Positions 9,404 through 19,209 of a stretch of 64,000 nucleotides of DNA are shown here, one piece after another. The position numbers and the translations under genes are program-made. This stretch comes from Bacteroidaceae bacterium. Its GTDB lineage: Bacteria; Bacteroidota; Bacteroidia; Bacteroidales; Bacteroidaceae. The DNA lies in NCBI GenBank assembly GCA_902362375.1, contig CABIVS010000007.1, forward strand, positions 369,115 to 433,114, in the 5' to 3' direction. The notes under the pieces are model-generated. The model ran no database searches. It had not been told where the DNA came from and saw nothing but the letters and a program-made list of their open reading frames with translations. How positions within the stretch are numbered: position 1 is the stretch's first letter; the number at the start of each line of letters is the position of its first letter.

Positions 9404-12400
9404 ATGAGAAACCGATATTTGCAAACAAGCCTCATCTCCGGCCTCTTCCTCTGTTTACTATCCGTTTCGTTCTGCCATGCGGCGACCGGCGGATCGGAAC
9501 ACATTCATTTCCGGCGTCTGTCGGTCAATAACGGAATGTCGCAAAATACGGTTCTCGCCCTCACGCAAGACCATAACGGTAAAATCTGGGTGGGAACCAT
9601 GGATGGTCTGAACTGGTATGACGGATACCGTTTCGCTCTCCTCTACAAGAATCTGAACGACAGCACCAGTTTATCCAACAATCATGTTTACTCACTCTGT
9701 ACCGACGCAGAAGGTACTGTGTGGGTAGGCACTTTAACCGGACTATCCAGATATAACATTGTAGGAAACAACTTCACCAATTTCTACTTACCCGGAAAAT
9801 TACCCATACAAATATTCGCCATAGAAGACCTGAACGACAAGAACCAGCTCTTATTGGGAACCAATAGCGGGCTTGTTGTCTTTGATAAAAAAACGGGGTA
9901 CATGAACCTGCATCCCCTTCTGCGGAAAGTCAACGTTTATTCCATTTGTAAAATAAAAGATGAAGTGTTGCTTGGAACTTCATCCGGTCTCTACCATTAC
10001 CATCCCCATGACAATTCTGCCGTGCAACTGCTTCCGGAATTGAAAGAAGAAGTGTTCTCGTCCATTCTCCACGACCCGAGAAAACAGGTCAGCTGGCTGG
10101 GGTCGCTGACCAACGGAGTCTATTGCATAGATGAAAAATTCCGGATAAAGAAACATTATTATGACAAAAGCCCGCAGCAACTAGCTGAAAAGGCCGTCCG
10201 CACATTGGCACAGGATGACAAGGGAAGAATCTGGATCGGTACCATAAATGCCTTATTCATATTGGAACCTGAAACCGAAAAAATACAGAGACACGCCTTC
10301 TCCCATGAGGATCAAAATTCATTGGGACATAACTCTGTACGTTCCATTCTAAAAGATAATCAGGGAGGAATGTGGGTAGGTACTTTCTATGGCGGACTGA
10401 ACTATCATCATCCCATGGCTCCGGCATTCGGGACGTTAGTTTATTCAGCCTACAAAAATTCCATCAGCGACAACACGGTCAGTTGCATCGTCGAAGACCC
10501 GCATACCGGCAATCTCTGGATAGGAACCAACGATGGCGGGCTGAACGAGTATGACCGTAAGAACAACCATTTCTCGGTTTATCGGGCCAATCATCACAAC
10601 GCCCGCGCATTGCAATCGGACAATATCAAATGTGTATTGCCCGACGCGGACGGCATTTATATAGGAAGCCACGGCGGTGGATTGAGTTATTTATCCGCCC
10701 GCACCAAGCAAATTGAGAACTATACTTTCCCCGAAGCTGTCTCTTTCAGCAACAGTTGTTACTCTTTACTGGACGGACAGGACGGAACACTTTGGGTAGG
10801 TTCCATCATCGGATTGTACCGTTTCGATAAAAAGACCGGGCAGCTATCCCTGCATCCTCTGGCACAAGAATATCCCCGGCTGAACTCCATCCTCATATCC
10901 GTCCTATACCGCGATTCGGCAAACCGGATATGGATTGGAACGGAAGAAAGCTTGTTCGTATATGCCAACGGCAAACTGGAAGAATGGAAAGACGGCACAT
11001 CCGGCGTTCCGGCTCTGATACAGGCTTTCTGCATACAGGAAGACAGCAATCATCGTATCTGGATAGGCTCCTCCGACGGCCTGTATAAGTCGGATGACGG
11101 AAGTGTCGGACAGCAAGTCCGCTATTCTACACAGAACGGATTGCCTAACAATTTCATCTATGGCATACTGGAAGACGGACGGGGACGGCTCTGGCTCACG
11201 ACCAACCGAGGTTTATCCTGTTTTGACCCTGCCGAAGAGACGTTCCTCAATTATACCGTACAAGACGGATTGAGCCACGGGCAGTTTAACACTTACGGAG
11301 CGTGTAAGACCAAGGACGGCATCTTCTTTCTGGGAAGCCTGCAAGGAATTACCTATTTCAATCCGTATGAGTTTGTAGACAATCCGTATTCTCCGAATGC
11401 TGTCATTACGGGAGCCAGCATCCAGAACCAGCCTGTGGCAAAAATAAAAGATGGCGTTTCCAAGTTTTTCCAGGCAGATGACGGGAAACTATTAGGAATG
11501 TCCTTTCCTTCCAACCGCAAGTTATTCAGCGTCCATTTCTCCGTAATCAATTATCTTTCCGGCAGACGGAATCTGTTTGCCTACAAACTGGAAGGATTTG
11601 ATGAGGACTGGATTTATTCGAGGCAGATTGTTCCGTCGAGAGGTGTCGCCTATTCCAATCTGCCGCCGGGGAAATATGTATTCAAGGTAAAAGCCTGCAA
11701 CAACAATGGCCGCTGGAGTCTTACTCCGACCGAATTCTTTGTACATATCACTCCTATGTGGTATCAGACATGGTGGGCAAAGATGCTCTATGTCTTATTT
11801 ACATTGGGCGGACTTACTTTCATCTTCTATTTCTTCATTGCCCGCGCGAAGATGAAAATGCAGATGCAGATTGAACATCTGGAACGCAATAAGATTGAAG
11901 AAATCAGCCAAGAGAAAGTACGCTTCTACATCAATATGTCCCACGAACTGCGTACTCCGTTGAGCTTAATATTGGCTCCTCTGGAAGAACTGGTAGAAGA
12001 GAAGAATAAGTTTGACGACCGGATTCAGCAGAAACTTTCGTATGTGTACAGAAACGGACGCAAATTACTTCACCTTGTCAACCAGTTACTGGATTTCAGA
12101 AGGGCAGAGTCGGGAGCGCTTCCCATTCATGTTGCCATGAATAACGTGGATGAACTGGCCGGAAATGTCTTTACGATGTTCAAGGAGAACGCGCAAAAAA
12201 GAAACATTGCCTATCAGTACCGGTCGGAACTGGATGCGAGCCTGCTCCCGATAGACAGAACATATGTGGAGATGATACTAACCAACCTGCTTTCCAATGC
12301 GTTCAAATTCACTCCGGACGGTGGAGAGATAACGCTCTCTGTCTGGAAGAAGGAGAATTGTTTCGGATTCACGGTCAAAGATACCGGCGTCGGAATCGCG

Positions 12401-13507
12401 CCGGAGAAATTAGCACGCATCTTCGAGCGTTTCTATCAGGCGAGCGAAGGCAGGAAGGGAAGCGGAATCGGACTTTCATTAGTCAAATGCCTGGTCGAAA
12501 AGCATCACGGAAGTATCAGTGTGGAGAGTAAGCCGAACCAAGGCAGTGAATTCCGTATCGAGTTGCCGTCCGATCTGTCAGTATATGCTCCGGAAGAAAT
12601 AGAGAACCCGCATGAACAGCATATCCCCGAACTACAAACGGCTTCATTAGCCACTGAAACAATGGTGGAGGACGGAGAGTTCCGGGCAGTAGAGGAATCT
12701 GCCGCACCGACGGAAAATGAGTCATCGGATGAGATTACAGAAACAATCCTGCTGGTGGATGATAATAAAGAGATGGTGGACTATTTGAAGAATAACTTTA
12801 AATCCAAATACATCACATTGACCGCCGGAAACGGGGAAGAGGCACTGGCCATCCTGAAAGAACAGAAAGTGGACATTGTATTGTCCGATGTCATGATGCC
12901 GGGTATTGACGGGATAAAGTTGTGCGAACTGATAAAAAAGAATATGCAGACCTGCCATATTCCTGTCATTCTCTTATCGGCCAAAGGTAGTATCGAAGCC
13001 CAGACAACCGGTATCCAGACCGGTGCGGATGACTATATCCCCAAACCTTTCTCGATGAGTCTGCTAAAAGGTAAAATCAGTAATATACTGAAAGCAAAGC
13101 AGCGGTTGAGGCACTACTATTCCAACACGATTGACATTGATACGGCGAAAATAACGTCCAATGCGCTGGATGAAGAGTTTATGAGCAAAGCGATACAGAT
13201 AGTCGAGGAAAATATTGACGATGAAAATTTCACGGCGGATGATTTGGCGGAGAAACTTTGCATGAGCCGTTCTTCCTTGTACCTCAAGATGAACTCGATA
13301 TCAGGGGAACCGCCGGCTAACTTTATCCGTCGTATCCGTTTTAATAAAGCCTGCAAATTATTGCTGGAAGGAAGGTATTCGATTTCCGAAATCAGTAACA
13401 AGGTCGGCTTTAGCTCGCCCTCCTATTTCTCTACCAGTTTCAAGAAACACATGGGTTGTCTGCCTTCCGACTATGTGAAAAACCAAGGAAAGAGAGAGGC
13501 TGAATAA
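9404..13507 (+). CDS. Hybrid two-component system regulator (HTCS) of the polysaccharide locus
   Basis: One-protein sensor and transcription factor typical of Bacteroides PULs, 1367 residues. In order: signal peptide; a periplasmic beta-propeller sensor made of repeated Reg_prop blades (IWVGTMDGLNWY, VWVGTLTGLSRY and others); a Y_Y_Y domain near residues 690-780; a membrane helix near 790-810; a histidine kinase with SHELRTP (His847) and ATP-binding motifs; a receiver with LSDVMMPGIDG (Asp1162); and a C-terminal AraC-type HTH. HTCS proteins usually bind an oligosaccharide from the target glycan in the periplasm and activate their PUL. It should control the flanking lyase and hydrolase genes. 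All key residues are present. Confidence 0.95.
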   Translation: MRNRYLQTSLISGLFLCLLSVSFCHAATGGSEHIHFRRLSVNNGMSQNTVLALTQDHNGKIWVGTMDGLNWYDGYRFALLYKNLNDSTSLSNNHVYSLCTDAEGTVWVGTLTGLSRYNIVGNNFTNFYLPGKLPIQIFAIEDLNDKNQLLLGTNSGLVVFDKKTGYMNLHPLLRKVNVYSICKIKDEVLLGTSSGLYHYHPHDNSAVQLLPELKEEVFSSILHDPRKQVSWLGSLTNGVYCIDEKFRIKKHYYDKSPQQLAEKAVRTLAQDDKGRIWIGTINALFILEPETEKIQRHAFSHEDQNSLGHNSVRSILKDNQGGMWVGTFYGGLNYHHPMAPAFGTLVYSAYKNSISDNTVSCIVEDPHTGNLWIGTNDGGLNEYDRKNNHFSVYRANHHNARALQSDNIKCVLPDADGIYIGSHGGGLSYLSARTKQIENYTFPEAVSFSNSCYSLLDGQDGTLWVGSIIGLYRFDKKTGQLSLHPLAQEYPRLNSILISVLYRDSANRIWIGTEESLFVYANGKLEEWKDGTSGVPALIQAFCIQEDSNHRIWIGSSDGLYKSDDGSVGQQVRYSTQNGLPNNFIYGILEDGRGRLWLTTNRGLSCFDPAEETFLNYTVQDGLSHGQFNTYGACKTKDGIFFLGSLQGITYFNPYEFVDNPYSPNAVITGASIQNQPVAKIKDGVSKFFQADDGKLLGMSFPSNRKLFSVHFSVINYLSGRRNLFAYKLEGFDEDWIYSRQIVPSRGVAYSNLPPGKYVFKVKACNNNGRWSLTPTEFFVHITPMWYQTWWAKMLYVLFTLGGLTFIFYFFIARAKMKMQMQIEHLERNKIEEISQEKVRFYINMSHELRTPLSLILAPLEELVEEKNKFDDRIQQKLSYVYRNGRKLLHLVNQLLDFRRAESGALPIHVAMNNVDELAGNVFTMFKENAQKRNIAYQYRSELDASLLPIDRTYVEMILTNLLSNAFKFTPDGGEITLSVWKKENCFGFTVKDTGVGIAPEKLARIFERFYQASEGRKGSGIGLSLVKCLVEKHHGSISVESKPNQGSEFRIELPSDLSVYAPEEIENPHEQHIPELQTASLATETMVEDGEFRAVEESAAPTENESSDEITETILLVDDNKEMVDYLKNNFKSKYITLTAGNGEEALAILKEQKVDIVLSDVMMPGIDGIKLCELIKKNMQTCHIPVILLSAKGSIEAQTTGIQTGADDYIPKPFSMSLLKGKISNILKAKQRLRHYYSNTIDIDTAKITSNALDEEFMSKAIQIVEENIDDENFTADDLAEKLCMSRSSLYLKMNSISGEPPANFIRRIRFNKACKLLLEGRYSISEISNKVGFSSPSYFSTSFKKHMGCLPSDYVKNQGKREAE

Positions 13508-13526
13508 TATTCAGCCCTCTCTCCTG
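13492..13526 (+). terminator. Terminator spanning the regulator stop codon
   Basis: GAGAGAGGCTGAAT pairs with ATTCAGCCCTCTCTC with one bulge, and the TAA stop lies in the loop. A T-rich run follows. It lies between convergent genes and may also work for the leftward operon. Confidence 0.7.
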
Positions 13527-13534
13527 TTTCATTT

Positions 13535-16303
13535 TTAATATCCTTTCTGACAAGGTACCATCAAAGGGTAACGGTCGATTGTCTCCTGACAACCGGAAGT
13601 CTTATTAATCAATAAAGTGCTATGCGAGAACTTCCGTCCTTTCGCTTTTACTGCTCCGTTGGCAGGGCCATAAAGCAGGTATTCTCCCGTCGTCTTGTTT
13701 TCAATTTCCAGACGGGCTTCCTGACTGGTGTCCATCTGCGCTTTGATACGATAGTTGCCGATGACAATTGTGTTATCTGCATCCGGCTTCGCATCAGCAA
13801 ATGACATGGAGTTGGATTCATCTATCTGAATAACTGCCAGGAATCTCATATCCTTGCATTTACGGACGTTCTCGAATTTACCGTGATATTGATTTTTTTC
13901 AAACTCGATTGCTTTTCTTCCACGCTGCGGGTTCAGCCAGTCGAACGGTTTGACGTACGACGTATCAACCAGGGAAGTAGTCAATTCGGAACTTCCGAAA
14001 ATCCGGGCAAGCACATCACAATTATCCGTATCGGCTATCAGTGAATTCCCGGCATCGCCAATCTTCATGCCTGCACGTTCAAGCCCATTAAGCTGAAAAG
14101 TCCAGGTTACTTCTTTTTCCGCTTCCAGTTCATCATATAGTACGATGATATTAGGACGCAACATCACCAAGTGACGACGGAATTTACGGACTTGCGGATT
14201 ATCATTATCATCCAGTATAAAACCGTTTTCGGAGGTGTAAGCCTGTGCATTCTTCAACACAGTAGTCCAGTTGAGGGCACTTTGGTCAAAAGGTATATAT
14301 GCGTTTGAAGCATCGCCCAAAGCATAGGTAATATCGTTGCCGTCCAGATAACGGGCAATCCATCCGTAACCGCTATGCGAATAGGCCTGCGTCTTTCCGT
14401 CTACGGTAATGGTATTACGCGCCCGGCTATGCTTGTGTGCCAGCAAGTAATGCTTGTCTTGTGTCGTCACTTTATATCCTGTAGGATAAAATATCGGTTT
14501 TCCTTTGTAGGACACATTGAAACTGTTTTGCTCTGCCATTCCGTGAGAACCGGATCCGAAAGGTGAACTACGGAACGAGACAAACAGATTGTCCGAAGCA
14601 TTCAGCACATCGGTATTCATGACGACGATACCGGTTTGAGGAAATACGGCAGACTGGGGAATGTTCGCCAGATTCACTGCCTCTACCTTCCGCGGACGAT
14701 GCTGCAAACGATAGGTGTCAAAGTCCGTTTTCTTAAAAGCGAATGGAGCGTCAGGTGATTGGCCGGACAGCTCATAAGCATAATGGATAGCAAACGGATT
14801 ATTCAACTCTTGCCCCAGAATGTATGCAAACTCTGCCCGGAGCCGATTTACTTCATAGACCTTGTCGCTCCCGTCACCGAAGCCGTCACCGGCAGAATGT
14901 ACAGGCATCGTGTAAGCCAATGCATTGGCACAATTGGCATACCATGGATGCTTGAAGATATTCACGTTGAAAAGATTACGAAACAAGATGAAGTTATTCA
15001 CCATCGATTCCATATTCACATGGATATAGCCCATGTTTCCGTTAGGCCAGACACCGTCTGACAAGAAGCCGCCGCCCGGTGAACGTGATAACCAGATGTC
15101 ATAAAGCATACCGAACCACTTCTCTGCCTGTACATCATGGCCTTTCATGACGATAGCGGAAGTAAATGCGTTATAAAAGGTATGCTGAAAGAAATGGGCG
15201 CATAGTATGCCATCCGCCGACCCGACATTTTCCTGCATGGCATCGTCTATAATCAGCCCTATGACGGTCGTGATGAAGTGCTTATAATTCTTTTTCTGTT
15301 GTTCGTTCAGATAGGCATAGGCCACGTCATAGGTCATACTCAAGGCGGACATGGACTTGGCGCCCGTAAAGTCGGCAGCCGCATACATTGCAGCCGGTTC
15401 TTTTGCCGCGATGTAATCTGCCAAGGCTACAGCTTTATCGAGATATTCCTTGTTCGAAATCAGCCGATAGCCATTCAACAAATGTTCAATATCTCTATTG
15501 ATTCCTTCTACTTCGTATCTCAAACGGAATTGCATGATTTGCTTTCGTTCTACTTCAGAAGCCGTTGCAGGTATGGGGTCGCCTTTCACCTTATAACTCG
15601 CCACCTCTTTATTCAAAGCCGCATTCGCAGCTCTCCGGTAAGATGCCCTTAATTGTTTCTGATCGGCTGTCAGCACTTTGCCGGATATGGCCTCTCCGAA
15701 AATACGAGGATGCTTCTCCGGTATCATATCATACGCTTCTTCGGCATTCGGTGACTGAAATTTAGGAAGATTTTCGGGGATATTCACTTCGTATACCTTC
15801 GACCAGGATTTCCCTGACACCCGATAGCGCCAATACCACGTACCCGGTTTGAGAGGCTTGTGGTTATTATAAAAGGCCAGTTTCAACCCTGTACGGGTAA
15901 GTACATCTTTATCTGAAAAGTTTCTTGTACGTCCCATTTGGAAGTCATACTGCAAACAGCGATCCGTTTTTCCGCTTACTTTTTTTACAGGAAAGACTTT
16001 AGGATACTCGTAATCAGCCATCGGCCAAGTGAAAACCGGCGGATTGGTGATAACCTCGTGCCCCTTCACCGGGTAAGGAAACTCCCGGTTTCCCTTTTGC
16101 CGGATGCATCCCATAGTCAATGGGGTAATGCCACTCTTACTATCATCCGCCTCCTCTTCATTCACCTTGAAACCGTCGGCAAACTGATGGAAACCGCTGA
16201 ATACCTGCTGAACCGTTCCATCCGACTGCGCGAATACTGACTGCACGGAAACGGACATTACCGCCACCGTTGCGCCAAGCCATACTTTGATTTTATTCTT
16301 CAT
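13535..16303 (-). CDS. Heparinase II/III-like polysaccharide lyase, DUF4962 type
   Basis: Secreted 922-residue lyase and last gene of the six-gene leftward operon. A cleavable signal peptide ends near VFAQS. A DUF4962-like beta region contains KPGTWYWRYRV. The central toroid contains HPRIFG and the heparinase beta domain has FGSGSHGMAEQNSF (His near 586) and SRARNTITVDG. It differs from the other two lyases by the signal type (no lipobox) and an extra N-terminal segment of about 60 residues before the DUF4962 part. It would act in the periplasm on oligosaccharides, by beta-elimination. Substrate is unknown. It lies 42 bases after the sulfatase, so action on a substrate exposed by desulfation is plausible. 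Confidence 0.85.
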   Translation of the reverse strand: MKNKIKVWLGATVAVMSVSVQSVFAQSDGTVQQVFSGFHQFADGFKVNEEEADDSKSGITPLTMGCIRQKGNREFPYPVKGHEVITNPPVFTWPMADYEYPKVFPVKKVSGKTDRCLQYDFQMGRTRNFSDKDVLTRTGLKLAFYNNHKPLKPGTWYWRYRVSGKSWSKVYEVNIPENLPKFQSPNAEEAYDMIPEKHPRIFGEAISGKVLTADQKQLRASYRRAANAALNKEVASYKVKGDPIPATASEVERKQIMQFRLRYEVEGINRDIEHLLNGYRLISNKEYLDKAVALADYIAAKEPAAMYAAADFTGAKSMSALSMTYDVAYAYLNEQQKKNYKHFITTVIGLIIDDAMQENVGSADGILCAHFFQHTFYNAFTSAIVMKGHDVQAEKWFGMLYDIWLSRSPGGGFLSDGVWPNGNMGYIHVNMESMVNNFILFRNLFNVNIFKHPWYANCANALAYTMPVHSAGDGFGDGSDKVYEVNRLRAEFAYILGQELNNPFAIHYAYELSGQSPDAPFAFKKTDFDTYRLQHRPRKVEAVNLANIPQSAVFPQTGIVVMNTDVLNASDNLFVSFRSSPFGSGSHGMAEQNSFNVSYKGKPIFYPTGYKVTTQDKHYLLAHKHSRARNTITVDGKTQAYSHSGYGWIARYLDGNDITYALGDASNAYIPFDQSALNWTTVLKNAQAYTSENGFILDDNDNPQVRKFRRHLVMLRPNIIVLYDELEAEKEVTWTFQLNGLERAGMKIGDAGNSLIADTDNCDVLARIFGSSELTTSLVDTSYVKPFDWLNPQRGRKAIEFEKNQYHGKFENVRKCKDMRFLAVIQIDESNSMSFADAKPDADNTIVIGNYRIKAQMDTSQEARLEIENKTTGEYLLYGPANGAVKAKGRKFSHSTLLINKTSGCQETIDRYPLMVPCQKGY

Positions 16304-16345
16304 GATACTCTTAACTATCTATCTGCTATAAATTCTTTTTTATAT

Positions 16346-17746
16346 TTATTGAATACATTCCGCCATCTTTACCTGAAAATCATTCATCATGGCAGCCATT
16401 TTTTGTGCTATCTCCGGATATTGCCCAACCAAATCTACAGTCTCTTCGGGGTCTTTCTCCAAATCGAAAAGCGCAAGGCCGGTTTTGCCTCCCCTTGCAA
16501 GCTGCACGCCCGGCAGACCATCCTTGCCCGGTTCTGTCACGATGCGATATTCGTGAGGAGCCACACATTTCCATTTCCCGTCTCTCACCGCTTCTACTTT
16601 ACCGTCATATAAGAAGTAAAACGGTTTATGACTCTGTGCTTGTCCGGTAAGTGTCATCCATACGTTCTCACCATCGAACTCGTTCATCCGCGGCATTTTT
16701 GAACCGGTCAGTTCTACAATGGTAGGGGTAATGTCCAAAGCCGACAGGAACTGCTCGGAAACTTTACCTACCGGAATACGACCGGGCATCCGGGCTATGA
16801 ACGGCACACGCTGCCCACCTTCAAAAGTAGTACCTTTTCCCTCACGAAGTCCGCCTGTAGAACCGCCGTGATTGCCGTAACTCAGCCACGGACCGTTGTC
16901 GGATGTAAACAATACCAGGGTATGATCGTCCAAACCGTTTTCTTTCAATGTTTTCATTATTTCACCTACCGACCAGTCTATCTCCATAATTACATCAGCA
17001 TATAGCCCTTCTCCGGATTTTCCTTTGAACTTATCCGATACGCCCAGAGGAACATGAGGCTGTGTATAAGGAACATAAAGCAGAAAAGGTTCATTCTTAT
17101 GCTTGTCAATGAATGCCGTTGCACGTTCTGTGATACGGGTAGTCATGTGATTCACTGTAGGATTATATTCCACCACGCGCTCATTGTCGTAAAGCGGCAA
17201 TGCCCGGTACGGATGTCCCGGCTGAGGATGGAAAGGCCACATATCATTGGAATAAGGCAAACCGAAAAACTCATTGAAACCGTGTCGGAGCGGTAGGTGT
17301 TCGGGAAGACATCCCAAATGCCATTTGCCGAAAATGCCGGTAGCATAATTATTCTGTTTCAGGTAGTCGGCAAGGGTAAATTCATCGCTTTCCAATCCGT
17401 TTACGGACAGGTCGTCTACAACTCCCTGTAAGCCTGCCCATTCGGCATATCGCCCTGTCAGTAAGGCGGCACGCGATGGAGTGGAGGCTGCCGCACCTGC
17501 ATAAAAGTTAGTGAAACGGATACCCTCCGCCGCCAGTTGGTCCAGATTGGGAGTTTGCAAACGAGAGTTGCCGTAACACTTCATGTCTCCATAGCCTTGG
17601 TCGTCAGTCAGTATAATAACGATGTTGGGCTTTTCTGCAGCGTTGCTTCTTGAAGAAGCATTCGCTGTTTCAGATGATTTTGAGTTTGAACCGTTGCAGG
17701 CGGATAATCCTGCAACAGCCAAACATAAGACTGATAAATTATTCAT
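16346..17746 (-). CDS. Family S1 sulfatase, Ser-type, lipoprotein
   Basis: Hydrolyses a sulfate ester on a carbohydrate. The metal-binding start is ILTDDQGYGD (Asp48/Asp49). The active-site motif is STPSR at residues 88-92, so Ser88 would be converted to formylglycine by an anSME-type radical SAM enzyme encoded elsewhere; most gut Bacteroides sulfatases are of this Ser type. GKWHLG and the C-terminal DNGPW motif are present. LSAC (Cys17) makes it a likely lipoprotein. The 466 residues are normal for S1. It lies 18 bases after the fucosidase gene in the same operon. The presence of a sulfatase indicates that the target glycan is sulfated. Confidence 0.92.
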   Translation of the reverse strand: MNNLSVLCLAVAGLSACNGSNSKSSETANASSRSNAAEKPNIVIILTDDQGYGDMKCYGNSRLQTPNLDQLAAEGIRFTNFYAGAAASTPSRAALLTGRYAEWAGLQGVVDDLSVNGLESDEFTLADYLKQNNYATGIFGKWHLGCLPEHLPLRHGFNEFFGLPYSNDMWPFHPQPGHPYRALPLYDNERVVEYNPTVNHMTTRITERATAFIDKHKNEPFLLYVPYTQPHVPLGVSDKFKGKSGEGLYADVIMEIDWSVGEIMKTLKENGLDDHTLVLFTSDNGPWLSYGNHGGSTGGLREGKGTTFEGGQRVPFIARMPGRIPVGKVSEQFLSALDITPTIVELTGSKMPRMNEFDGENVWMTLTGQAQSHKPFYFLYDGKVEAVRDGKWKCVAPHEYRIVTEPGKDGLPGVQLARGGKTGLALFDLEKDPEETVDLVGQYPEIAQKMAAMMNDFQVKMAECIQ

Positions 17747-17764
17747 AAAACTTACTGTAAACTA

Positions 17765-19174
17765 TCATTTTTTTACTTTAAAGCTAAAGGCTAACGGTTC
17801 ATTCTTCAACCCTTTGGGCAGAGTAACAGTCACCTTGCCATCCTTACAGGAATACTTCACGCTCTTGCCGTTTTGCAACAGAGTCATTCTGCCTGTCGGC
17901 TCGTTACCTTCCCACTCAATGGTGGCAGGCAATGTTTCTTTTTCGGGCAGGGCGTAGATGGCATATAATGTTTTACCGTCTTTATTGGCAGTAAACCATA
18001 CTTTACCGCAGTTATAGTTTGGTGTAATACGGGTGGCGTAGATAGCCGCACCATTCTGCTTCAACCAATCACCAACTTCTTTCAAGCGGTCGATAGCGCC
18101 TTGCTCAATCTCTCCTTCCGGAGTAGGTCCGATGTTCAGTGCCAGGTTTCCGCCTTTGGCTACAATTTCAGCCAGCATATTGATTACCCATGAACAGGAT
18201 TTGTATTCAGAGTCCGGACTCCAGCCCCAAGTTTTAGCCAAAGGGATACAAGTTTCCCAGGGGTTGTTTATCTGCTTTTCAGGAATGACACGTTCCGGTG
18301 TCTGGTAGTTCTCGTTACGTCCCGGCACGGTTCTATCCGCCACGATAAGACCCGGTTGTTTCCGGCGTGCTTTGTCTACGATTTCATCCATCTTGATGTC
18401 CTGTTCCGGTTTACGCACCCATCCTCCATCAAGCCACAAAATGTCGACATTGCCGTAATTGCTCATCAGTTCGTCAATCTGGTTGGCGGTAAACTTCTGG
18501 AAGTTCGCCCATTTCTTATGGTATTTCTTTACGTCATAGTTTACGTTACGTGTGGGAGTAGCCCAAAACGGATCCCAATAATCTTTGTGATGCCAATCCG
18601 GTTTGGAAAAGTAAGTACCAATCATGAAACCTTTCTGCCGGAAAGCATCGAACAGGTGCTTGGTGACATCACTGTATTTTCCATTCTTATACGGCCCTTT
18701 TGTAATGCCGTAATCCGTGTATTTAGAGTCGTACATACAGAATCCATCATGATGCTTAGTGGTGAAGACAAGGTATTTGCATCCGGCATCTGCCGCAATG
18801 TCTGCCCAACGGGAAGGTTCGAACTTGACCGGATTGAATGAATCCGCCAATCCCCAGTACCATTTTTTAAATTCGTCGTAAGGTTTGTCCGGAGCTACTC
18901 TCTCTCTGCGCTTGGTAAAGCGGTCTTCCGAACAAAGCAACCATGATTCCGTAATACCCGGCACTGAGTAAATGCCCCAGTGGTACATGATACCGAATTT
19001 CACGTCTTGCCATTTATCCAGTTTTTCCAGTACTTTCGCATCCGTAGGCCATTCATAGCTTTCCGAACTTTCGTGTATCAGTTCTCCGTCTTTCGTTCCG
19101 AAAACTTTTTTGTTTTGCGCATTCAGTGCCAGCGACAGACCGATACACGCAACGAGTGATAAAACTTTTTTCAT
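17765..19174 (-). CDS. GH29 alpha-L-fucosidase
   Basis: Exo-acting retaining fucosidase of 469 residues with a signal peptide ending near LNAQ. GH29 landmarks are FGIMYHWGIYSVPG, FTTKHHDGFCMYDS and VDILWLDGGW, where Asp249 is the expected nucleophile. The acid/base residue is not conserved across GH29 and I cannot name it. It acts in the periplasm. With a sulfatase on one side and lyases around it, it probably removes fucose branches from an acidic glycan. It is part of the six-gene operon and lies 35 bases after the unknown lipoprotein gene. Confidence 0.93.
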   Translation of the reverse strand: MKKVLSLVACIGLSLALNAQNKKVFGTKDGELIHESSESYEWPTDAKVLEKLDKWQDVKFGIMYHWGIYSVPGITESWLLCSEDRFTKRRERVAPDKPYDEFKKWYWGLADSFNPVKFEPSRWADIAADAGCKYLVFTTKHHDGFCMYDSKYTDYGITKGPYKNGKYSDVTKHLFDAFRQKGFMIGTYFSKPDWHHKDYWDPFWATPTRNVNYDVKKYHKKWANFQKFTANQIDELMSNYGNVDILWLDGGWVRKPEQDIKMDEIVDKARRKQPGLIVADRTVPGRNENYQTPERVIPEKQINNPWETCIPLAKTWGWSPDSEYKSCSWVINMLAEIVAKGGNLALNIGPTPEGEIEQGAIDRLKEVGDWLKQNGAAIYATRITPNYNCGKVWFTANKDGKTLYAIYALPEKETLPATIEWEGNEPTGRMTLLQNGKSVKYSCKDGKVTVTLPKGLKNEPLAFSFKVKK

Positions 19175-19209
19175 AAATAGTTCTTGTTATTGCATTAGTA
19201 ATAGATATT